From contig NC_092563.1 of the NCBI RefSeq assembly GCF_037975245.1, positions 30,033,960 through 30,097,959 on the forward strand: 64,000 nt of DNA. The letters are read 5' to 3'. Below the pieces are notes generated by a model. It saw only the letters and a program-made list of their open reading frames with translations. It did no database searches and was not told the DNA's origin. The stretch is from Apostichopus japonicus. Lineage: Eukaryota > Echinodermata > Holothuroidea > Aspidochirotida > Stichopodidae. The translations under genes were made by a program, and so were the position numbers. Below are positions 21,701-34,165 of the stretch, piece by piece. How positions within the stretch are numbered: the first letter of the stretch is position 1; every line of letters begins with the position of its first letter.

Positions 21701-24700
21701 TGATATATCATGAATATATGTATGATAACTTGAAACCGTTATTTGTTACCACTTTCTCAGTTCCTAAATTAATGTCAATTGCAGAACTTAGAGACCATTA
21801 AGACCCAACAATCTAAAACTTAGTATAAGGGTCAGAGAGTCCTGCCAGCTACCATTAGGTTCCCAATTCAACACCTCACTGGAAGTCATATTCTCTAAAC
21901 CTCTTCCAAATTGCTTATTTGACACAAATTGTAAATTGGAACTGAAGTTGGTTGTGTTTGAACATTCAATGGTGTCAATACAATGTTCACAATAGCTGTA
22001 CAGCACTATATAATGATGATTAGGGTGCCTTTACTTCCCTCCGTATATGAGAATGGGGTCAGATGCTAATGTACCCTCTTGACTTTGTGACTCATAGACA
22101 ACCCTTTTTAATTCCCCGGTGAATGAGGTCGCCAGGAGGAAAATCCTGTGGCGACTAGATCTTTATTTTTCCCAAATTCTGGTCGCCCAGAATGAAAATG
22201 TGATCGCTACTTTGATATGCTAAATATTAGTAAAAAAACACTAGGCCTAGGCTCAACATCGAGTAGCACTACTGTCAGTACTGACTCCACTAACGTTGAA
22301 CTATGGTATAATGGCAACATAAGGCCCGTGTGTACACACATGTATGGGACAATACTGTAACATAAACGATCTACAGTACCGCTCACGAACAACTGGACAT
22401 GTGTACGCGCACAGAATAGTATTAACATGTACAACAATTTAAGAAATACTTACCGTTAAATACTGGCATTAAACAATACATTTCGTATTTATTCCAATAA
22501 AGATCCACAAAGGATAAAAATGCAAAGTACAGCTTACTTAAAGAGAAATAGAAACTGCATGTACATGGTCATTTTAAGTATCCAAATACTATACAAAGAG
22601 ATTCAGTTCACCGAAACACCCCTTTTCCTTACCACCTGCAGAAAACCGTATTTTACAAATTATAGTACCTTACAGTACTTTACATTTGATACAAAAGTTA
22701 CTTCTACAACAGCATCCCAAAATTTTTGTGTCGCAATAGGTTAAGTTTTAACCGCACAGTACAATAATTTGCATATTACACCAAAATTTACACTCGGCGT
22801 CCAGATGGCGGGAAAATGTTCAATGTGTTGTTGTTGTGTCGTTCGGTCATTCCCATGGTGCGATGAACTTGGGCAAGTTCGAATGTGGATGACCAACTTA
22901 TGTTCCGTGACCAATGTCAATGGGAATTAGATGCATGTTTCAACGGTATGGTACGTAGACCACTACGACATGTGTATACAGCGGTATTAGGAAATTATTG
23001 TTGCTATGAACTTTGCGAAAATTTGGAACGGTAATTCCATTCAATATTAATTTTATAGCAACTTGCGTTTAGTCAGTAAGTACAGTTCAGTTTTTGTAAA
23101 GCATTGGTGAAATTTTCAGTTGCAAAAGCTGATCGCCACAGTATTATAGCGCTCGCGACTAGCATTAATTTTTCCAGAAATTCTCATCGCCAGCCGAGAA
23201 TAGTGGTTGCCAATGCGACCATGGCGACCGTAATTAAAAAGGGTTGCTCATGGAAAATGGAAAGCTTTGAATAATATAATCTGGTGTTCATCCACAATTA
23301 TCACATGGATAAAATTTCAAATGAGCTGTCAGTTTCCTAACCCTTGGGAAACTAAACATTTCTGCAGATGGTTCATATTCTTTGAACTGGCAATCCATAT
23401 AGATTACTCCTAAAATATTTTAAGGAATAAGCTTTCAGGTGATGAAGCAGCAATATTTATGAAAGATAGATACACAGACCTTTCACAATGATTTGGTTCT
23501 ACCCTGTGTCGATGAGGCGACGCTCAATGAAGCTAAACACGTAGGCGGAGGTTTCTTCCCTTTTATTTTGCACACGTGGAGTGACTGAATCACGGTGCAA
23601 ACTATAAAGTAAAATTATCAAAACTAACATTAATATACAAACATTGGGAAAACAAAGCACGTGGATTTGCACAAATCAACCATTAATTAACAAATCAATC
23701 ATATTACAGAATTTGATTTGCCCCTTATGAATAATGTCCAAAAGGAAGAAGCATAACAAATAACATTTGGTAAAATGAAACACACAAAATATAGAGTAAG
23801 ATGGAACAAATACAGCCTTAACTATAACCAAACCTCAACCTACAATTGTTGCCGGGCAAAAACTACCAGCAAGATAAACCGCCCCATACAGGGGCATTCA
23901 GGGGCTTACAGCGACTTTCTGGGGTGTACAGCATCTTTCTGGAGTTTATGGCTTTTTCTGGAGAATGTACAGAATACCAGCAAAAATAATTACCTCTGAA
24001 GAATTACTCCTCAAAGACAATACTTAAAACTATAATACTTATCAATAACATCAGGAACATTTCGATGATTCAACAGTTTAACAACTGCCACTTTGGTGCA
24101 GTCATGTATTCCGTCACATCTTGACTATTGCAATGCTCTCCTCATTGGATTACCAAACATCTTCTTAATAAGCTTCAACGTGTTCAGAACTGTGCTGCTA
24201 GACTTGTAACAAAATTAAAAAAATACCAACATATAACACCAATTCTTAAAGTTAAAGAACTTTACTGGCTTAGAATTGCAGACAGAATCAATTATAATAT
24301 TCTTGTCCTTGTGTTCAAAGCAAGGAATTGTTTAGCCCCAGTTCACCTACAAGAGCTCCAAGAATACAGACCTAGCAGGGTACTTCGTTCAAGCGTACAA
24401 CATATGCTATCTGTTTCAACTGTTCGCACTTCCACATATGGGGAATGTTGCTTTGCTAGATCAGCTCCACAGCTCTGGAACAGTCTCCCTTACATCTGAA
24501 AACGATCCAGCATGTGTCAACTTTCCAGAAAGAACTCAAGACTTTCTTATGAATGTGTACCCATTTGTTTAATGTTGTGTCATTTTAGGTACTTTGCTCC
24601 TGCAGTGCTTCTGAGCAGTTTTTTTTTAACTGGATAAGAGGGCTTAACAAATTCTTATATTATTATTATGATTATTATTATTATATATACTGTTTATATA

Positions 24701-27700
24701 TGTACTATATATATATACTATATATATATTATAATACTTTAAGCTAAAAATACTTAATACTTAAATTGCAGAAGCACATTAAATACAATCTCTAAAATAT
24801 GATGTTTAAGCAAGTATACAATTACAATACCTAACCCTCCAAAACCTAAATAAAACAAACAGAATACATTATACTAATAAAGATTTCTGCATTCACAGTG
24901 TGGGAATAACAAATTATCAAGAACATGATCCTCTGTCAGTTAGATCTTAATTTCTGTAACTCAGAGACCATGTAGATCCATACAACAGAGGAAACAAAAT
25001 GGAACTGAATAAACATGATAATGATGATAGTACTCAGTTAGAAAATGAAGAAGAACAGAAATATAAGTCTTCTCAAATGGTATTTTGACTGCCTGCTGTA
25101 AGACTAGGTGTTGCGAAGTCACAGTGTTAAACATAGTTCTGCTTGGTCTTAAAACTCGCTCTTCCTTTTTAAACAGCCACATTCTTATTAAATGAAATAC
25201 TTTGCTTTCAGTATCTATCAGGGCAAATTTTAAATGGTAGTCCAGTCGTCCAGTCGTCTGAGACTACCAAATTTCAGAACAAATTTTAACTACCAAAGTC
25301 AGTTGTGAAGGTTGTGTGGTGGACGACTATTTGTTAACATCAAATTCAGATTGCATCGTCATTAAATACCTCAAAATAGGTAAAATGAGAAATTGGTATT
25401 GCTGTATCATCCTCACCATTGGTGTTCCTATTCACCAAACCTACACATCTCTCCTACAGTGTACATATTGGTGTTTATATTCACCAAACCTACACATCTC
25501 TCCTACAGTGTACATATTGTTGTTTCTATTCTCTAAGCCTACACATCTCTCCTACAGTGTACATATTGGTGTTTCTATGCACCAAACCTACACATCTCTC
25601 CTACAGTGTACATATTGGTGTTTATATTCACTATACCTACACATCTCTCCTACAGTGTACATATTGTTGTTTCTATTCACTAAACCTACACATCTCTCCT
25701 ACAGTGTACATATTGTTGTTTATATTCACTAAACCTACACATCTCTCCTACAGTGTACATATTGGTGTTTATATTCACTAAACCTACACATCTCTCCTAC
25801 AGTGTACATATTGGTGTTTCTATTCACCAAACCTACACATCTCTCCTACAGTGTACATATTGGTGTTTATATTCACTAAACCTACACATCTCTCCTACAG
25901 TGTACATATTGGTGTTTATATTCACTAAACCTACACATCTCTCCTACAGTGTACATATTGTTGTTTCTATTCTCTAAACCTACACATCTCTCCTACAGTG
26001 TACATATTGTTGTTATTATTCACTAAACCTACACATCTCTCCTACAGTGTACATATTGTTGTTCCTATTCACTAAACCAACACATCTCTCCTACAGTGTA
26101 CATATTGTTGTTTCTATTCACTAAACCTACACATCTCTCCTACAGTGTACATATTGTTGTTTATATTCACTAAACCTACACATCTCTCCTACAGTGTACA
26201 TATTGGTGTTTATATTCACTAAACCTACACATCTCTCCTACAGTGTACATATTGTTGTTCCTATTCACTAAACCTACACATCTCTCCTACAGTGTACATA
26301 TTGTTGTTTCTATTCTCTAAGCCTACACATCTTTCCTACAGTGTACATATTGGTGTTTATATTCACTAAACCTACACATCTCTCCTACAGTGTACATATT
26401 GGTGTTTATATTCACTAACCCTACACATCTCTCCTACAGTGTACATATTGTTGTTTCTATTCTCTAAGCCTACACATCTTTCCTACAGTGTACATATTGG
26501 TGTTTATATTCACTAAACCTACACATCTCTCCTACAGTGTACATATTGTTGTTTATATTCACTAAACCAACACATCTCTCCTACAGTGTACATATTGGTG
26601 TTTATATTCACTATACCTACACATCTCTCCTACAGTGTACATATTGGTGTTTATATTCACTAAACCTACACATCTCTCCTACAGTGTACATATTGGTGTT
26701 TATATTGACTAAACCTACACATCTCTCCTACAGTGTACATATTGGTGTTTATATTCACTAAACCTACACATCTCTCCTACAGTGTACATATTGTTGTTTA
26801 TATTCACTAAACCAACACATCTCTCCTACAGTGTACATATTGTTGTTCCTATTCACTATACCTACACATCTCTCCTACAGTGTACATATTGTTGTTTCTA
26901 TTCACTAAGCCTACACATCTTTCCTACAGTGTACATATTGTTGTTTATATTCACTAAACCTACACATCTCTCCTACAGTGTACATATTGTTGTTTCTATT
27001 CACTAAACCTACACATCTCTCCTACAGTGTACATATTGTTGTTTATATTCACTAAACCTACACATCTCTCCTACAGTGTACATATTGGTGTTTATATTCA
27101 CTAAACCTACACATCTCTCGTACAGTGTACATATTGTTGTTTCTATTCACTAAACCTACACATCTCTCCTACAGTGTACATATTGTTGTTTATATTCACT
27201 AAACCTACACATCTCTCCTACAGTGTACATATTGGTGTTTATATTCACTAAACCTACACATCTCTCCTACAGTGTACATATTGGTGTTTATATTCACTAA
27301 ACCTACACATCTCTCCTACAGTGTACACATTGTTGTTTCTATTCACTAAACCTACACATCTCTCCTACAGTGTACATATTGGTCATTGTTTAATACTTTA
27401 CTACATATCAAGTGGGCACTTTAAGGTTGCTGTTTAGACTACCAAAATGTAAGACAGTTGTCTGAGGGACAACCAGACAAAATCCTTAATAAATTGCCCT
27501 AGACTCTCTGCATGCAGCATATTCATATTGCCGTACACAGGTAAATGTCTTTCCCAGATCCTTGTTTTGGGCATACCCACCTGAAAGTTTCTCAGGCTGA
27601 GCAGGCTCTATAAAACTTTGTTGGGAATCTCTGTAAGCTTTTGTTCATAGTTTATACAATTCTTGGAACTTCTTCTATACAGCTTCCCTTCTTTTTTCCT

Positions 27701-29277
27701 TTCTTTTGTTACCTTAAAAGAAAACTATGTAAATTGTTCATCATTTCAATTAATGCTGGGCTCAAAAAGTGTTTGCAATCTTTCATCAGGAATGTACCAT
27801 AAGTCATGATGATGCACTCTGTGATTCAGTTGATAGTTGACCGTGTCTTTCTGGTTTAACTTGCAGGAGCTTCCTTTCAAGACAATACAACATGTCATTA
27901 CCACAGTGGATATCCAAGTAACATTGCAAAACTCTATTCTTGTCTTCGTAGTGGGACAATTAAAGGTGAGTTTGTTTCACTTCCTATTTATCCATGGGAT
28001 AATCTGCGTGTAAACTTTAATAGTCGATGAATTGTCTACTTTACAGATAAAACTATTACAACAACCAAACAGTACACACCCTAAGTAGAGTTTCAAGACA
28101 GGTGAAGAGAACTATTATAACATGCATGTGCAAAACAGCCAATGTTGGCACAGAAGCACACCACCTGGTCAGTGGGTGTCTTAACAGAGTCAGTGGGTGT
28201 CTTAACAGAGTCAGTTGGTGTCCTAACAGAGTCAGTGGGTGTCTTAACAGTCAGTGGGTGTCTTAACAGAGTCAGTTGGTGTCTAAACAGAGTCAGTTGG
28301 CATCCTAACAGAGTCAGTGGGTGTCTTAACAGAGTCAGTTGGTGTCTTAACAGAGTCAGTGCGCGTCTTAACAGAGTCAGTTGGTGTCCTAACAGAGTCA
28401 GTGGGTGTCATAACAGAGTCAGTTGGTGTCCTAACAGAGTCAGTTGGCGTCTTAACAGAGTCAGCTGGTGTCCTAACAGAGTCAGTGGGTGTCTTAACAG
28501 AGTCAGTGGGTGTCTTAACAGAGTCAGTTGGTGTCCTAACAGAGTCAGTGGGTGTCTTAACAGTCAGTGGGTGTCTTAACAGAGTCAGTCGGTGTCCTAA
28601 CAGAGTCAGTCGGTGTCCTAACAGAGTCAGTCGGTGTCCTAACAGAGTCAGTTGGCGTCTTAACAGAGTCAGTTGGTGTCTTAACAGAGTCAGTTGGTGT
28701 CTTAACAGAGCCAATGGCATCTTAACAGAGTCAGTTGGTGTCCTAACAGAGTCAGTTGGTGTCTAAACAGAGTCAGTTGGTGTCTTAACAGAGTCAGTGG
28801 GTGTCTTAACAGAGTCCGATAATAGCAGTTGCTTGCGATGACCCACTCACCCAAGATAATGACCATACAAAGTGAGTGTTAGATATAAGGCAAGTTTAGC
28901 TCAGTCACCATATATTAATCAGGTGACTGAGTTACCCATAGAAAGAATAGATTTCTTGTTATGCCACATGGCTCTCTATGCCACATGACTCTCATGCCAC
29001 ATAGCTCTCTGTATCACATGGCAAATAACTTTAATTTTGCTTTGCATTCTGGTTGTAACATTTCTATCAGTTGATTACAATATTCTACCATGTTGTATTA
29101 TTTACTTACTATTCATCATTGTCTTGTTGTGTATTGCTAGTCCTTTTATTTATCTTTTTCTTCCAGACTGACGATGACCCCCCACACGGGTTCAGCCAAA
29201 CATTTCTACTAGGACAGGTGGGAACTTCCATCTTCGTAGCAAACGACTGTTTCAGGCTTCAACTACACCATCAATAA
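18659..29277 (+). CDS. NUTF2: Nuclear transport factor 2 (NUTF2), complete, four exons
   Basis: Exons 18659-18748, 21591-21662, 27867-27965 and 29167-29277 all join in phase 0 with GT-AG borders, giving 123 aa (human NUTF2 has 127). Landmarks are IGQSFIQHYYKTFDTDR, LTFEGATFTGR, LPFKTIQHVITTVD, VVGQLKTDDDP and ANDCFRLQLHH, in the order and spacing of NUTF2 rather than NXT1. The dimeric family protein binds FG nucleoporins and carries Ran-GDP into the nucleus. Ran-contact acidic residues equivalent to human E42, D92 and D94 are present (E39, D89, D91). The N-terminus is three residues shorter and lacks the tryptophan at human position 7. The gene spans 10.6 kb because its introns hold transposons and minisatellites. 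Confidence 0.93.
19012..19295 (+). repeat. 22-bp minisatellite, left foldback arm
   Basis: Near-identical units with core TTTCGCCCAACCAGCCTGG. Because 22 is not a multiple of 3 and the unit lacks stops, all three forward frames are open here; these frames are not genes. Confidence 0.9.
19318..20018. repeat. Spacer repeats of the foldback element
   Basis: A block of roughly 55-60 bp containing AAACGTTCGGGAATTGTTAA and GGATACGAACCGAATATTAAG recurs at about 19320, 19405, 19785 and (part) 19960. The block GATCAGTGTTTTAGGGGTTA occurs at 19470 and again at 19990; the second shows the spacer without the MITE. Confidence 0.7.
19503..19772. mobile_element. MITE with 9-bp target duplication (Mutator-like)
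   Basis: The ends share GTGGCTATTCTTACGAC as inverted repeats. Flanks are the identical 9-mer TTGATAGTA (19494-19502 and 19773-19781). Its 270-bp interior includes degenerate CCCTAA/CCCTAAC repeats at 19611-19660 that look like interstitial telomeric sequence. A 9-bp duplication fits MULE-type transposition. It is nested in the spacer of the foldback element. Confidence 0.7.
20266..20443 (-). repeat. 22-bp minisatellite, right foldback arm (inverted)
   Basis: Reverse complement of the left-arm unit, with variants (CCATGCTGG for CCAGGCTGG, one ATGATGG). Fewer and more diverged units than the left arm. Confidence 0.9.
20472..21238. mobile_element. hAT-like MITE, 767 bp
   Basis: Imperfect inverted ends contain TTTTCCGCACA..TTACTTTCCGCTGAAA on both sides, and the flanks are the identical 8-mer GAATTAGG (464-471 and 239-246 of the respective kilobases: 20464-20471, 21239-21246). 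The subterminal GCGGAAA motif is repeated several times at both ends. It is non-coding, in NUTF2 intron 1 just after the foldback element. Confidence 0.75.
21591..21662 (+). CDS. NUTF2: NUTF2 exon 2
   Basis: Acceptor TTCTTTGCAG at 21590, donor GTAAGT at 21663. Encodes 24 residues, LEQSQLTFEG to NIAKKIT, including the Ran-contact E39. Too short to stand out as an open frame. Confidence 0.9.
22099..23246. mobile_element. hAT-like element, 1148 bp
   Basis: Perfect 15-bp terminal inverted repeats CAACCCTTTTTAATT. The flanks are CTCATAGA (22091-22098) and CTCATGGA (23247-23254), a 7/8 match expected for an aged 8-bp duplication. Subterminal GGTCGCC/GGCGACC motifs occur on both arms. No transposase frame. 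It lies in NUTF2 intron 2. Confidence 0.78.
24082..24690 (+). mobile_element. Degenerate CR1/L2-type LINE, 3' end of the reverse-transcriptase ORF
   Basis: A frame reading HLDYCNALLIGLPNI is followed, after a frameshift, by LLNKLQRVQNCAARLVTKLKKYQHITPIL..LYWLRIADRINYNIL..SAPQLWNSLP. This is the conserved C-terminal region of CR1/L2/jockey-like reverse transcriptases. A (TTA)n tail follows near 24655-24690. The copy is 5'-truncated and broken, in the sense direction of NUTF2 intron 2. Confidence 0.85.
24655..24735. repeat. ATT and ATATAC microsatellite
   Basis: ATTATTATTATG run followed by TATATACTATAT repeats, forming the tail of the LINE fragment. Confidence 0.8.
25418..27383 (+). repeat. 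49-bp minisatellite, about 40 copies, in NUTF2 intron 2
   Basis: Each unit contains ACACATCTCTCCTACAGTG and TACATATTG followed by a TTCACTAAACC-type segment. Units vary at a few fixed sites (GGTG/GTTG, TTTATA/TTTCTA/TTCCTA). On the transcribed strand of NUTF2 every unit ends a pyrimidine tract with CTACAG, resembling a 3' splice site. The period of 49 makes all forward frames open over long stretches; these frames are not proteins. Confidence 0.95.
27867..27965 (+). CDS. NUTF2: NUTF2 exon 3
   Basis: Acceptor TTTAACTTGCAG at 27866, donor GTGAGT at 27966. Encodes 33 residues, ELPFKTIQHV to FVVGQLK. Confidence 0.92.
28168..28817. repeat. 21-bp minisatellite, about 31 copies, in NUTF2 intron 3
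   Basis: Units of the type CAGAGTCAGTTGGTGTCCT with T/G and C/T variants and two shortened units lacking GAGTCA. As 21 is a multiple of 3, both strands show repeated heptapeptide frames (ESVGVLT forward, TDSVKTP reverse), which are repeat artefacts. Confidence 0.95.
29167..29277 (+). CDS. NUTF2: NUTF2 exon 4
   Basis: Acceptor TTCTTCCAG at 29166, stop TAA at 29275-29277. Encodes TDDDPPHGFSQTF to FRLQLHHQ with the conserved acidic pair. Confidence 0.93.
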   Translation, partial: TDDDPPHGFSQTFLLGQVGTSIFVANDCFRLQLHHQ

Positions 29278-29528
29278 CATGTCAATTTACTATAAAGAAC
29301 CCAAGGAGAAGAAGTTTGCGCTATGATAATTCACTCATCATTAGTACACTAACCCAATCAAGTTCATTAACCATATTTGTGCAAAAAGGTACTTTTTCCA
29401 ATTTAAACACTGTATCGTTTGTCGGCAAGCTTCTGCTGTCCAAACAGATGTGTTCCTTTTCTGTTGCATACTATGCCTGGAAACTGCAACATTTGTCTAT
29501 TTAGCTTCCTTACAGATAAATTTTGGTC

Positions 29529-29534
29529 AATAAA
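29529..29534 (+). terminator. Candidate polyadenylation signal of NUTF2
   Basis: AATAAA about 250 bp after the NUTF2 stop codon. Confidence 0.5.
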
Positions 29535-32500
29535 TTGACCTTGTTTGTTGATATTATGGTGATTTTGATGACAAGAAAGAAAGAAAGATGGATGGAAAGG
29601 AAACAAGCAGATGAATGTATAGGGTTTGACCGGTAAGCCTAAACAACAGTTGCTTTATCACAGATTTCATGATATTGTTTGTGTGGTGTGTTTGTTGCTT
29701 TGTGGTTATCCCACCTGTAGGAGAAGGTGACTGGTAATGACATTTATCCAGACTTTGTTAGCCCAGTAGGACTGAGATTGATATACATTCTTGACATTTT
29801 TACATTAAAAGTAGCATTTTTTGCATGTTCATTTCTTCTTTTGCATGTTACAAACAATAGAAGTTTTGATTCAAGAATATACATAGAATGTTTTTTTGCA
29901 CAGTTCTAGCTGATTTCTCTTAAAGCTTACTGGAGAATGACTGATTAAACCATTCAATGATTAAAAGTCACAAATTTGTTGCTGAGATGTCTTTGTTACA
30001 CTATTATTCATCACATGCAAGCCGAAAATGAAACTGTTCAAACGTGGAACAAAGTTTCTAGATAATTTGAAATGAAATGTACATGTTATAAAGCCTATGA
30101 GCTGTTTTGTAATGGCACTATAAGCAGAAAAATGTTTTTTAGAAAGTCCAGAGTATGGTAGTAAAGATAATTGTTTGTTGGCAAGGCAGGGAATAAGTTT
30201 GTGCTGACATTTTATGTAACAGTTTTCAATGCCCCCTAACAATACAGGTATGATTACAGTGTGTGAAGAAACTGTTATTCATCGTTGCACTTAAATAGCA
30301 AACATAGTTTTGAGTTGCAACAGTGATATTAATGTCGGGTGTTTAATTAATCAATAAGAAAACATTTATATAGCACCAATATCAACAAGAGTTGTTGTCG
30401 TTATGGCGCCACCCTTCAGATGGTTCAGTTACATTGTTCTTCAAAGCTGCCTTTTAGTCTGAGGAAATTCTCTTGTACGATCTGTGATTGTGAGAATTGT
30501 CCAAATGTACTGTACGTGACTTTTCTAATTTTATGCACAAATCCCAGAGTTGTAACTGAGTCCCTTTGTTTAAAGGTTGAGTCAAGTCATTACCAGTGAT
30601 TTTACTGAGCCATATCAAGTCACTGTTTAATCTCTCTATGAGGGGAAAGAGTCGACAAACTTATTCAAGTTAAGTCATTTGAGTCATGCCTAGTTATGAC
30701 ACTGACAAATTCAGTTATGATGCTGAACCCAAAACCTTTTTCTTTCTGGTTACTTTAAGTGGATATATCACCCTGCCCCCCCCCCCCCCCCTTCCAAAGT
30801 TGGTCATAATCAGTGACCTTCAGTTGCTGTTATGAGAGCAAGAGTTTTATTCCAATTTGATCACTTACAAAACTGAGTAAAACTGTAAGATTGTTTCTTG
30901 GATATGTGGTGTTTATCATAACTATGGTAGAAATACCTTCTTTTTTTTGGTGGGGGGAGGGTTGTGGGGTCTGAAATTCCTTTGTGGTAGTCATGACACA
31001 AAACTGAGTTTGTTGGACTGTGATTATGTTGTCATGTGTTGTAAGGTATTAAAAAATATTAATCATTTTGAGTATTAGCCAGATTTTCTGAGCTTCAATG
31101 TTCAGCTGCTGTGGTTTGAACTGTTTCTTTTGGGCTGACCTTGTCCAAGGTTATTTCACTTCCTTTTTACCATCAAACTGTTGTGTATATCCTCTTAAAT
31201 GCATTTTTCTAATTCAATAAGAAAAACATAAAAAAAACAAGCCTACAATTTCATAAACTATACTCTGTTATGTTCAAGATTTCCTTTTTCTTGTCTGTTA
31301 AATGGATTTTGGGTTGAAAAAGAAAACTAATATGTAGATAGAACAATTAGCTAGCAAGTTACTTTATTTGTCTTACTTTGGTCATTCTTAAACGTGAGAC
31401 TCTGTTCAGCATTCTATACTCAAACCAGGCTTAGTGATTCATTGTCTTGTAAGTTTATACTTTATATGGAATCACCTCAATTGATCGAGCAACTAAGGAA
31501 AATGTGTCCTAGAGTCAAGTTCCAGAATATCAGAAAAGAGTTCCAGATAACTTGACCATTGCAGAGGTAATACCTTTCTGAAAGTTGATGAAAGATTAGA
31601 AAGTCATTAGTGGTAGTGGAAGACCCTCTCAGCAAACTTAAAAAAGGTCAAATCCTGTGACATAGTAAAGCTTTTCATCAAATAAATTGTGCTCAAGGAT
31701 AAAACAATGATGTGAGGGTCATTTTGAAGGAAGGAGTTAGATCTGTCATTTTGTTGCTGCTAATTTCATTTTGGCACTTAAAATTTAATGTTGCCTGTCC
31801 CAGGCTTTAAAGCTACTATGAGTGATAAATTAGTTTCCAAAATATACACCTGGGACTTCCAGTAGGTGTCAGAAATGGTGACCAATATTGCAAACTTTTC
31901 AAGTAGCCCCAAGTGTGAAATGTAACAACTTCCTAGCTGATGTCATATTTGAAATTGCAGATTGCCATAACCGTGACCCCTCCTCAACACAGTTTGTGAC
32001 TATTGCAACTTTATGGAGGAAGTAATTACATACTTGCCTAAATGCAGGTAGTATACATTATGGGGCAACTATTACCCAACTACAATTTTCACCAATTATG
32101 TAGTTGGGTGAGTTAATATGTGTAACTTACTTTTTAACCACTGACCACCTCAAATGATCTTTGACCTCTGCAGATAGAAAAGGGTCCTCTTACTCAATAA
32201 GTTGGATCAACATCAATTGAAGTTTTTTAAGGGTACAAGGTTTTCAGATTTTGACCTCAAATGACCGTTGACCTCCTCAGAAAACATTTAGTTTCTTCTA
32301 CTCGATATGGTGTATCCACATACTAAGTATGAACTTCATCCATCTTATCATTTTTCCTTCAATTCTAGGGTTCTACTCCATAACTGGCATTATATATTAA
32401 ATACAAAGTTCATCCAACCTCTACTCTGTGAGCTAATATGTTTACAAGGTTTTCAGACTTTGACCACTGTTGACCTCAAACAATCTTCCACCTCAACAGA

Positions 32501-34165
32501 ACACAATGCGTATCTTCTACTCAACATGGTGCATCCACATACCAAATATTAAGTTCCATCCATTTTATGTTGTTCTCAACCATTCTGCAACAATAGGTGT
32601 GATGAGATGCTTAACTTCTGTTGAGAACATTTATGTTTTTACTAAATATGAAACTTTTTGTCTATAAAATTTAAAATTAACTTCCATTAGAGAAAAAGAA
32701 GGCGGTAACTTTGATTGTTTTCAAATTAACAAAGAAAAGGAATATTATAGGGTAATTCTTAGGGAGGAATTATCTTACACAGAATTTAGAACAGAACAGA
32801 TTTGAAGACCACAATTAATACAAACCAACAAATAAAACCAATTGAAGATGTGATTTTTGCGTTGATAAAATCAAGCTTTGTATTATTGCATACTTCCCTT
32901 TTCACCTTTATCATAGAGAGAGAGAAGAATAAAAAATAAGTTATTGAAATTGCAATCAGTGCACATAAATGAGGACATAGAATTAAGCACACCTGTTATT
33001 GACATGTAATACATTTGTTGAATGGTATACTTCATGTGACCAAGTCATTCACTATTTGCACATAACTTTTACCAGCTTTCAGTTTTGATTTGGTAGCTAC
33101 GGATGCTAGTAGGCCCCATATCACTCTGGGCTCTCTGGCACTACCAGATTGCTCGACCATTCAGTCGCACCTGGAAACAATGTAGATTATGGGATTATCT
33201 AATGTCACCAGAAATGTTAAAAATTATGCTTTAAAGCTTCACTTTGAGCATTCAATCGTCTCATTTGCGTAATTATTTCTGCGATATTTGCAACTTTGAG
33301 AGAACTGAACTTGTTCCGTATTGTTCATAATGACACAACATGAACAAGATAGTCTTTTAATGAATTTAAAATTCAATTACTTTAAATAAAGCACCATCAA
33401 AACCAACAAACCTATTCATAATAACTGACAGACAAATTTCAACACACACTGGTCACATGCTGAGTTCTGCTGGTAGGAATCACTACACACTAATTTATCA
33501 ATATTTAGGTAACATGATTAAATATCTATTACATATTTTGTGCAATGACATCGACTCTCCAACATCTTGTTCTTGGTTTATAATAATTAGCATATTTACA
33601 GAATTAATGGAATAGCATTAGTTATCAGTGTTAACAATATAAGCTTGGCTCTAGATTCAAGTATCATCATCCCAATGAATGGAATGTCAAAAACTGTTCA
33701 AAGAATTCCATTTTGCAAGTCAGCAAATTTGCCAAATGTTCAACTTTACTTTAGTCTTTCAAAGATACTTGACTTACCAAGTCATTATAGCCTCCATTGT
33801 TATCTTAGTATGAGACAATGACTTCCCAAGTCATCATAGAATCCATTGTTATCTTTGTATGAGACAATGACTTCCATCTTAGTATGAGACAATGACTTCC
33901 CAAGTCATTACAGACTCCATTGTTATGTTAATAGTATGAGACAATGCTGCAAAACTTTATCAAAAGTTTACCCCCTTTAAAGGAGCAATTCTGACATCTA
34001 AGTTTAGAGACTTATATCTTCAACACAAGCCAAAGACATGAAATGAAACAAATATTAACATGCACATTAGTTGTCCAGTTAGTTGCTGGTGTAAGTTCAT
34101 TTTGGCTGTAATTGGTAGCAATGACAGCTTGATGCTCATATTGTTAATGTAAATTTTCATTCAAA
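29535..34165. other. Intergenic sequence, no gene recognised
   Basis: AT-rich, with a C run at 30778-30792. A region at 32130-32610 repeats TGACCTC/TTTGACCTC motifs three times with similar following text (for example ATGGTGTATCCACATAC), probably an old dispersed repeat. Another local repeat lies at 33775-33945. No frame has a recognisable domain. Confidence 0.4.
33775..33945. repeat. Imperfect tandem repeat of about 57 bp
   Basis: GACTTCCCAAGTCAT followed by CTCCATTGTTATCTTAGTATG and GAGACAATGA recurs three times, the last partial. Confidence 0.8.

Noticed and set aside
25316-27006. Long frames with YTSLLQCTYW / HISPTVYIL repeats
   Set aside because: Artefact of the 49-bp minisatellite in a NUTF2 intron.
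25418-27383. Possible CRISPR-like array
   Set aside because: The repeats are contiguous with no unique spacers, the genome is eukaryotic, and no cas genes occur; likewise for the arrays at 28.2, 35, 47-48.5 and 54-55 kb.
28142-28766. Frames on both strands with heptad repeats ESVGVLT and TDSVKTP
   Set aside because: 21-bp minisatellite gives open frames on both strands; intronic, no start context or domain.
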